A DNA stretch of 11,644 nucleotides, from NCBI GenBank assembly GCA_016210495.1, contig JACQUC010000131.1, positions 1 through 11,644 of the forward strand. Reading direction: 5' to 3'. A program made the translations under genes and the position numbers. The notes under the pieces are model-generated. The model searched no databases. It saw only the letters and a program-made list of their open reading frames with translations, and was not told where the DNA came from. Positions 8,259 through 11,644 of the stretch are shown piece after piece; the stretch's first letter is position 1, and every line of letters begins with the position of its first letter. The stretch is from Chloroflexota bacterium. Its GTDB lineage: Bacteria > Chloroflexota > FW602-bin22 > JACPRP01.

Positions 8259-9425
8259 TCAGAACCCCTTCTCATATATCAAGACGTGATGCTCGCCAGG
8301 GCCGCTATTGGTGTGGGAAAGGGCTATCTTTGCTTCTGGAACCTGCCGTAGGCCTGCTTCACCTTGCATCTGCAGGAAGACCTCGACGGCGTGTGCCACT
8401 CCCGTTGCTCCCAGCGGGTGCCCGCAACCAATCAGGCCGCCTCTCGGGTTCACCACCACATTCCCACCATAGTCGGACAGTCCACGTTCGACGAACTTGC
8501 CGCCCTCGCCCTTGTCGCAGAATCCGAGCTCCTCGTAGGCGATTATCTCGGCGATACTGAAGCAGTCGTGCACTTCTGCAAAATCGACATCATCCGGACC
8601 GATACCCGCCATAGTATAGGCATCTTTGGCGGCCTCTTTCATCGCCGGCCAGTGGGATAGGTCGCGGTAGAAGTTGGCCACGGCATAGCCGTGGGACGCC
8701 TGGCCGGTGCCGGCGATGAAAATCGGCTTGTCAGTCAGCTCTTTTGCCCTTTCCTCGGAGGCAAAGATGGCTGCTGCCGCGCCATCGCTCATAGAGGAGC
8801 AGTGGAACAGGCGGAGGGGAGTAGAGATCATCCTGGAACACATCACCTGGTCCAGGGTAGAGCCCTTTTGGTAATGAGCAAAAGGGTTGTTCTTCGAGTG
8901 GTTATGGTTCTTGACAGAGACTAGGCTGAGTTGTTCTTCGGTGGTGCCATATTTAGCCGCGTGAGCCTGTGCAGCCAAGGCAAACATCGGTGGCGCTGCG
9001 AGGCCATATGATCCTTCCCAGTCCCTATCCAGGCCAGTAATCATGTTGAAAGCGGCCTCAGCCGGCACGGGAATGTTCATTTTTTCAGCGCCCACCACCA
9101 TGACCAGATCTGTCAGCCCGGCGACTATGGCCGTGTAAGCAGTGCGGATAGCAACTATGCCGCTCCCGCACATGTTCTCGACACGACCAAAAACCTTTCG
9201 CGGCCGGACGCCTAGCGATTCTGCCGCCAGACACGCGACATGCGACTGGAAGGCTGATCGCTCAGGGAAGACGCTTGCAAGAACAAAACCCTCGACGTCC
9301 TTGGGCGAGATGTTCCTGTTGCTGTCAAAGGCGGCCTTCCCGGCTTCTTGAATCAGCTCACGGTAGGTCGCCTGGCGCACGCCGAAGCGGGTCATTCCCG
9401 CCGCGACCAGAGCGACTCTTTTCAA
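8259..9425 (-). CDS. SCP2/BbsB-type thiolase (acetyl-CoA acyltransferase family)
   Basis: A 388-residue thiolase, normal length for the SCP2-type group that works with DUF35 proteins. The start is TTG at 9425: GGAGG (9436-9432) lies 6 nt before it, an in-frame TGA lies two codons upstream, and the first residues KRVALVAAG form the conserved first strand. Motifs are NMCGSG (84-89) with C86 as the probable acyl-accepting nucleophile, VHDCFS (285-290) with H286, and GGLIGCGHPLGATG (329-342) with H336. The C-terminus reads HTNSGPGEHH (371-380) instead of the CxG of classical thiolases, as is common in the SCP2 group where the HDCF cysteine region takes over. The likely reaction is thiolytic cleavage of a beta-ketoacyl-CoA. 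It is the first gene of the minus-strand operon, about 300 nt downstream of the promoter in the inverted repeat. Confidence 0.94.
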   Translation of the reverse strand: MKRVALVAAGMTRFGVRQATYRELIQEAGKAAFDSNRNISPKDVEGFVLASVFPERSAFQSHVACLAAESLGVRPRKVFGRVENMCGSGIVAIRTAYTAIVAGLTDLVMVVGAEKMNIPVPAEAAFNMITGLDRDWEGSYGLAAPPMFALAAQAHAAKYGTTEEQLSLVSVKNHNHSKNNPFAHYQKGSTLDQVMCSRMISTPLRLFHCSSMSDGAAAAIFASEERAKELTDKPIFIAGTGQASHGYAVANFYRDLSHWPAMKEAAKDAYTMAGIGPDDVDFAEVHDCFSIAEIIAYEELGFCDKGEGGKFVERGLSDYGGNVVVNPRGGLIGCGHPLGATGVAHAVEVFLQMQGEAGLRQVPEAKIALSHTNSGPGEHHVLIYEKGF

Positions 9426-9459
9426 CGTTCACCTCCTCGTCGTTCGATCAAGCCCGTTT

Positions 9460-9596
9460 CTACCTCATCGTACTGTGCAGCCACAGGGCGATGGCGGGGA
9501 AGACCATGTAAGCGAGATTCTGGCTGAACGCGAAGCGCCGGCAATGATCATGTAGATCACCGGTGCCACAGGTGCTACGTACCGGATGAGCGACAT
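9460..9596 (-). pseudogene. Frameshifted remnant of a small membrane-protein gene in the thiolase leader
   Basis: Two adjacent reading frames on the minus strand look like pieces of one hydrophobic protein. From ATG 9596 one frame gives MSLIRYVAPVAPVIYMIIAG, a likely membrane segment. The next frame continues with FAFSQNLAYMVFPAIALW and LHSTMR, a second membrane-like segment, and ends with TAG at 9462-9460. The change of frame lies near 9530-9537 and would be repaired by one inserted base. The upper frame is also open for about 20 codons before the ATG. The remnant could be the end of a small transporter subunit, but no family is recognised. It lies between the promoter and the thiolase gene, 34 nt before the thiolase start. 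Sequencing error is an alternative to true decay. Confidence 0.35.
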
Positions 9597-9628
9597 TATC
9601 TTGTCGGACCAGGGAACCGGGGGAACAT

Positions 9629-9668
9629 CAGTCCTGCCAGATTCTCCAACTCAGCATTGGCAGGACTG
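9629..9668. other. 11-bp perfect stem-loop in the leader of the catabolic operon
   Basis: CAGTCCTGCCA (9629-9639) and TGGCAGGACTG (9658-9668) are exact reverse complements separated by 18 nt. On the minus strand this falls in the predicted 5' leader, about 55-90 nt after the predicted start near 9721. No T-run follows on either strand, so it is not an ordinary intrinsic terminator. It may be an attenuator, an RNA-stability or translation-control element, or a protein-binding site. Function is not shown. Confidence 0.55.
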
Positions 9669-9707
9669 GCTACCACCCTCTTTTGACCTGTCGCTTCTTA
9701 TATTCCT

Positions 9708-9721
9708 GTATACCGGTATGC
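9708..9721. promoter_or_regulatory. Candidate repressor operator at the leftward transcription start
   Basis: GTATACCGGTATGC matches its own reverse complement at 12 of 14 positions, with ATACCGGTAT perfectly palindromic. It lies just downstream of the leftward -10 box (9733-9728), around the predicted start point near 9721, where a bound protein would block initiation. The GTATAC core is similar to sites of FCD-type GntR repressors, but no such gene is in the window. A matching site lies in the other arm. Confidence 0.5.
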
Positions 9722-9727
9722 ACGCGT

Positions 9728-9756
9728 ATGTTAGCATGCCTCCCTCATCTTGTCAA
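9728..9756 (-). promoter_or_regulatory. Sigma70-type promoter for the thiolase-to-HyuB operon
   Basis: On the minus strand a perfect TTGACA (9756-9751) is followed by a 17-bp spacer and TAACAT (9733-9728), with TGC just before the -10 as in extended -10 promoters. The predicted start is near 9721, giving a leader of about 300 nt before the thiolase TTG codon. It is the mirror copy of the promoter at 9792-9820. Confidence 0.72.
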
Positions 9757-9791
9757 GAGTGCGAACTCTGGTGGAACGCACGAGTAGTCCC

Positions 9792-9820
9792 TTGACAAGA
9801 TGAGGGGGGCATGCTATTAT
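9792..9820 (+). promoter_or_regulatory. Sigma70-type promoter facing the ABC transporter genes
   Basis: Perfect TTGACA (9792-9797), 17-bp spacer, and TATTAT (9815-9820) preceded by TGC, an extended -10. The predicted start is near 9827-9828, about 120 nt before the ABC ATPase remnant. Both boxes are closer to consensus than those of most ordinary genes, as expected for a strong promoter held in check by a repressor. Confidence 0.75.
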
Positions 9821-9826
9821 GCGTTC

Positions 9827-9840
9827 GTATACCTGCATAC
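9827..9840. promoter_or_regulatory. Candidate repressor operator at the rightward transcription start
   Basis: GTATACCTGCATAC is an imperfect palindrome (10 of 14 positions) with exact outer GTAT and ATAC half sites. It occupies the same place, at the start point of the rightward promoter, as the site at 9708-9721 does for the leftward one. The two sites being equivalent in sequence and position supports control by the same dimeric regulator. Confidence 0.45.
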
Positions 9841-9858
9841 AGGAATGCCGCAAGAGCA

Positions 9859-9915
9859 ATGTCGCTGATGGCAAACGCTATCGCTGCTGACGTTGCGTTT
9901 CTTGTGCCTATTTGA
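9859..9915 (+). other. Short leader ORF (18 codons), doubtful
   Basis: In the 120-nt leader of the rightward transcript, ATG 9859 opens an 18-residue hydrophobic peptide, MSLMANAIAADVAFLVPI, ending in TGA at 9913-9915. Only a weak AAGAG precedes it. It could be a leader peptide or chance. Apart from it, nothing else is seen between the inverted repeat and the ATPase remnant at 9949. Confidence 0.15.
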
Positions 9916-9948
9916 GTAACAACTGGTTGCTTTGAGGCAGGCAAGACT

Positions 9949-10167
9949 ATGGACGGCGGCAACACTATGTGCCGGGACGCTTACATACATCTGCAGGTGA
10001 TAGGCCACGTTTTTGGAGCTTCTGGCCGCAGCCCAGGCGTACTTGCCCTCGACGCGGTATCTTTTGGAGTCAGCAAGGGCGAGTTCCTATCCATTCTTGG
10101 GCCATCCGGCTGTGGAAAGACGACGCTCTTGCGAATGATTGATGGCCTTATTAACCCTACAAAAGGT
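9949..10167 (+). pseudogene. Truncated ABC transporter ATPase (nitrate/sulfonate/taurine type)
   Basis: The frame from ATG 9949 (or ATG 9967) encodes only the start of an ABC ATPase: a first-strand region ([12 protein letters not shown], 13-24), the aromatic/A-loop part with [10 protein letters not shown] (32-41), and Walker [10 protein letters not shown] (51-59) followed by [14 protein letters not shown] (60-73). After PTKG the homology ends abruptly at about 10160-10167, and the same frame continues as unrelated sequence. Q-loop, ABC signature and Walker B are all missing, so about 190 residues are gone. The DNA then continues directly with the second half of a permease gene in another frame, so a deletion joined the two genes. 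Length and motif style fit the SsuB/TauB group, which fits the substrate-binding protein downstream. It cannot be functional as an ATPase. Confidence 0.85.
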
Positions 10168-10564
10168 TGTGATCATCTTTCTAGGGGCAGTCTTCGCCGT
10201 ATTGATCAACACTCAGCAAGATGTACTTGGAACAGACCGCCGCTTAGTAGAGACTGCCAAGTCCTACGGAGCTAGTGAGCGGGACATATTCTTCGAGGTT
10301 GTACTACCAGCCTCATTACCGTTCGTGATAGCCGGTCTTCGTTTAGCGGTCGGCCGAGCAGTAATAATGGTCGTGGTGGCAGAGTCTTAAATGTCGTCTG
10401 CTGGGCTAGGATGGCTTATGATCAATGCCGGAGCCAAATTCCAAACCGCCGAGATGTTTGCAGCTATGGCCATTGTGGTCATCTTTTCCGTCTCATTCAC
10501 GAATGTGCTTCAGTGGCTAGAACGACGTGTTGCTCCCTATCGCCACGAAAGGCATGTGGAATGA
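10163..10564 (+). pseudogene. C-terminal remnant of an ABC transporter permease (SsuC/TauC type), with internal stop
   Basis: From the deletion junction a frame reads [17 protein letters not shown], a membrane segment, then [20 protein letters not shown] and EVVLPASLPFVIAGLR, which is the EAA loop of ABC permeases that contacts the ATPase. It continues GRAVIMVVVAES and meets TAA at 10388-10390. In the same frame it goes on with SSAGLGWLMINAGAKFQTAE and a last membrane part to TGA at 10562-10564, exactly the expected C-terminal region of such permeases. Two lesions are therefore present: loss of the N-terminal half by the deletion, and one stop codon in the remaining part. It is the partner of the ATPase remnant and of the substrate-binding protein that follows. 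An intact copy would have to lie elsewhere if the binding protein is still used. Confidence 0.85.
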
Positions 10565-10588
10565 CCGTATGCCCTGGTGTCCATACGG
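10565..10588 (+). other. Small hairpin just after the permease remnant
   Basis: CCGTATG (10565-10571) and CATACGG (10582-10588) can form a 7-bp stem with a 10-nt loop, starting directly after the permease stop. No T-run follows, so a terminator role is doubtful. Apart from it, the stretch 10589-10700 shows no gene that can be supported. Confidence 0.3.
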
Positions 10589-10704
10589 CTCCCCTTGCCT
10601 GGTAGAGTATCTTTTCAGATCTTGCCCACGAACAAATTGCACCTTGGTGGTCACGCTGAACCCGGCCTGGCAGGATAGGGCGACCTCCTTAATTATGCTT
10701 TCTG

Positions 10705-10710
10705 TATAAT
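10705..10710 (+). promoter_or_regulatory. Possible -10 box upstream of the binding-protein gene
   Basis: A consensus TATAAT lies about 60 nt before a 34-residue ORF and 190 nt before the lipoprotein gene. No recognisable TTGACA-like box stands 16-18 nt upstream, so this promoter is weakly supported. If real, it would allow the binding protein to be expressed independently of the broken upstream genes. Confidence 0.3.
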
Positions 10711-10766
10711 GTACTTCATATAGGGAGCAGCAGCATTGGGGAACACCGAAAGGAGAAATCCTGCTA

Positions 10767-10871
10767 ATGAGGGATCGGAGGTTTGGTGGATATCGAGAAG
10801 AATGGCGTCTCCTTCATCAATCTCTTAATGAGATAAGCCGGCAGTGGGGTTGGGAAGCGGAAGCTTTGTGA
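10767..10871 (+). CDS. Possible 34-residue protein before the binding-protein gene
   Basis: ATG 10767 starts a 34-codon frame ending in TGA (10869-10871), 31 nt before the lipoprotein start. AAAGGAG lies about 11 nt before the ATG, a little long for a Shine-Dalgarno spacing. The product is charged and aromatic: MRDRRFGGYREEWRLLHQ, then SLNEISRQWGWEAEAL, probably one amphipathic helix with no membrane segment. No family is recognised. It could be a real small protein, an upstream coupling ORF, or chance. Confidence 0.33.
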   Translation: MRDRRFGGYREEWRLLHQSLNEISRQWGWEAEAL

Positions 10872-10902
10872 GATTGGCAAGATTCTGTTTTGGAGGTGTG
10901 CA

Positions 10903-11644
10903 ATGAGGACGTTTGGTTTGGCATCCATAGTTGTCTTGATCCTAGGACTAACGGTGGTGCTGATGGCGTGTGCGCCCGCAGCGCCGGCACCGGCGCCCCC
11001 AACTGCTGCTCCCAAACCGGCTGCCGAGGTAGCGGCACCGGCGCCCCCAACTGCTGCTCCCAAACCGGCTGCCGAGGTAGCGGCACCGGCGCCCCCAACT
11101 ACTGCTCCCAAACCGGCTGCCGAGGTAGCGGCACCGGCGCCCCCAACTACTGCTCCCAAACCGGCTGCCCCGGTAGCGGCTCCGGCTGCTCCTACCCCAG
11201 TAGTTCCTGCAAAGCTAGAGAAGGTAAAGCTTGCAGTGTTCAGGAAGGGGGGAGCATTTGCCCCATTCTGGTTCGCCAGGGATAAGGGCTTCTATCAAGC
11301 TGAAGGCTTGGATGTGGAGATTGTGGAGGTGGCGCCGCTGCTACACGCACCCGGTCTCGTTAGCGGCGAGATTGATTACACTGCTATTGCATTGGCAGGA
11401 GAAGTCTTCACGCCTATCGTTGCCAAGGGGCTTCCAGCCAAGATATTGATGGTTACCCACGCAGAGGCTCCGTGGTACGTCATAGGGGGACCGGGCGTCA
11501 CCACGCTCAACGACCTCAAGGGGAAGGCTATCGGTGTTAACATTGGAGCGATAACTCACATGGCTGTCAGGGCCGCAATGAAGGACAAAGGAATGGACCC
11601 AGACAAAGACGTCACCTACGTGTCGCTATCCTCCCAGGATAGAT
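10903..11644 (+). CDS. ABC transporter substrate-binding lipoprotein (NMT1/SsuA-like), C-terminus beyond window
   Basis: The frame runs 247 codons from ATG 10903 to the right edge without a stop. GGAGG (10892-10896) lies 6 nt upstream. The N-terminus is a lipoprotein signal peptide (MRTFGLASIVVLILG, then LTVVLMAC) with lipobox LMAC and C23 as the lipidated residue. Next comes a long Ala/Pro/Lys linker (24-104) made of 16-residue repeats. The binding domain begins at LEKVKLAVFRKGG (105-117) and shows APFWFARDKGFYQAEGLDVE, the strand-helix start typical of NMT1/THI5 and SsuA/TauA binding proteins, and later LNDLKGKAIGVN. It would catch a small organic ligand outside the membrane and hand it to a permease. 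The permease and ATPase genes upstream are broken. The linker style is common in Chloroflexota lipoproteins. Confidence 0.92.
   Translation, partial: MRTFGLASIVVLILGLTVVLMACAPAAPAPAPPTAAPKPAAEVAAPAPPTAAPKPAAEVAAPAPPTTAPKPAAEVAAPAPPTTAPKPAAPVAAPAAPTPVVPAKLEKVKLAVFRKGGAFAPFWFARDKGFYQAEGLDVEIVEVAPLLHAPGLVSGEIDYTAIALAGEVFTPIVAKGLPAKILMVTHAEAPWYVIGGPGVTTLNDLKGKAIGVNIGAITHMAVRAAMKDKGMDPDKDVTYVSLSSQDR
10987..11178 (+). repeat. Four tandem 48-bp repeats encoding the lipoprotein linker
   Basis: Four head-to-tail units of exactly 48 bp (10987-11034, 11035-11082, 11083-11130, 11131-11178), each encoding APAPPTAAPKPAAEVA or a close variant. Units 1 and 2 are identical. Units 3 and 4 share one change (GCT to ACT, giving TTAP), and unit 4 also has Pro for Glu near its end. 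The 16-codon length keeps the frame, so copy number can change linker length without loss of function. This is a coding minisatellite, not a CRISPR array, since the units have no spacers. Confidence 0.93.

Larger units (their letters stand above)
9702..9846. repeat. Large imperfect inverted repeat carrying back-to-back promoters
   Basis: The arms 9702-9757 and 9791-9846 are 56 bp each and match at 46 of 56 positions as reverse complements. They are separated by 33 bp (9758-9790) that does not pair. The inner 26 bp of each arm, covering the -35 box and spacer, differ at one position only, while most differences lie from the -10 box outward. Each arm is therefore one copy of a promoter-operator module in mirror image. 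The simplest reading is a duplicated and inverted regulatory module serving both the leftward enzyme operon and the rightward transporter genes. A small palindromic mobile element cannot be excluded. The arm sequence also makes meaningless ORFs on both strands with similar peptides. Confidence 0.9.

Noticed and set aside
9702..9846. Inverted repeat as ends of an insertion sequence
   Set aside because: Only 33 bp separate the arms, there is no transposase, and no target duplication is visible. A very small palindromic mobile element stays possible but explains the promoters less well.
9586..9965. Two opposing ORFs (9586-9795 plus, 9753-9965 minus) sharing similar FLYxG and MPPSSCQ peptides
   Set aside because: The similarity comes from the inverted repeat itself; both run through promoter sequence and have no family features.
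10519..10800. Minus-strand open frame containing KEVALSCQAGFSVTTK and GQDLKRYS
   Set aside because: Somewhat protein-like, but it has no good start codon, ends inside the permease remnant on the other strand, and matches no family I can name.
10764..11159. Minus-strand ORF with GAVVGGAGAATSAAG repeats
   Set aside because: It is the complement of the lipoprotein linker repeats; the plus frame has a lipobox, a ribosome site and a recognised binding domain.
10987..11178. CRISPR-like array
   Set aside because: Units are contiguous without spacers and encode an in-frame Ala/Pro linker.

Overview
The window holds a leftward (minus-strand) catabolic gene cluster filling roughly positions 1-9425, a regulatory and decayed stretch at 9426-10900, and the start of a rightward ABC-transporter substrate-binding lipoprotein gene at 10903-11644. 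There is no taxonomic marker. GC-rich coding DNA with GTG and TTG starts, strong GGAGG-type ribosome sites, HyuA/HyuB and PaaK-type enzymes, and a lipoprotein with a long Ala/Pro-rich linker after its lipobox suggest an environmental bacterium, perhaps Chloroflexota (Dehalococcoidia/SAR202-like). That placement is inference only.

In transcription order the minus-strand cluster is: thiolase (9425-8259), its DUF35/OB-fold zinc-ribbon partner (8256-7831), a possible 44-residue small ORF (7753-7619), a molybdopterin-binding hydroxylase large subunit without visible FAD or 2Fe-2S partners (7618-5315), a possible short ORF (5311-5174), a phenylacetate-CoA-ligase-type acyl/aryl-CoA ligase (5170-3842), HyuA (3807-1753) and HyuB (1698 to beyond the left edge). 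Gaps are 2 to about 210 nt, most genes have a clear Shine-Dalgarno site, and no terminator is visible between them, so it looks like one operon. HyuA/HyuB proteins include ATP-dependent hydantoinases, oxoprolinases and acetone/acetophenone carboxylases. Together with a CoA ligase and a thiolase/DUF35 pair, a coherent hypothesis is oxidation of a substrate, carboxylation of a ketone to a beta-keto acid, CoA activation and thiolytic cleavage. The substrate cannot be read from sequence.

The regulatory centre is an imperfect 145-bp inverted repeat (9702-9846). Each 56-bp arm carries a near-consensus sigma70-type promoter (TTGACA, 17-bp spacer, TGC plus -10), and the two point away from each other. 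A palindromic GTATAC-type operator candidate lies at each predicted start site. One promoter faces the catabolic operon and the other faces the transporter genes, so one regulator could control both. No regulator gene lies in the window.

Right of the promoters, an ABC ATPase is cut off after Walker A and joined out of frame to the C-terminal half of an ABC permease. The permease is also interrupted by a stop codon. A hairpin, a -10-like box and a possible 34-residue ORF follow. Then comes an intact-looking start of an NMT1/SsuA-like substrate-binding lipoprotein whose linker is built from four nearly identical 48-bp repeats. The leader of the catabolic operon also contains a hairpin and an apparently frameshifted membrane-protein remnant.
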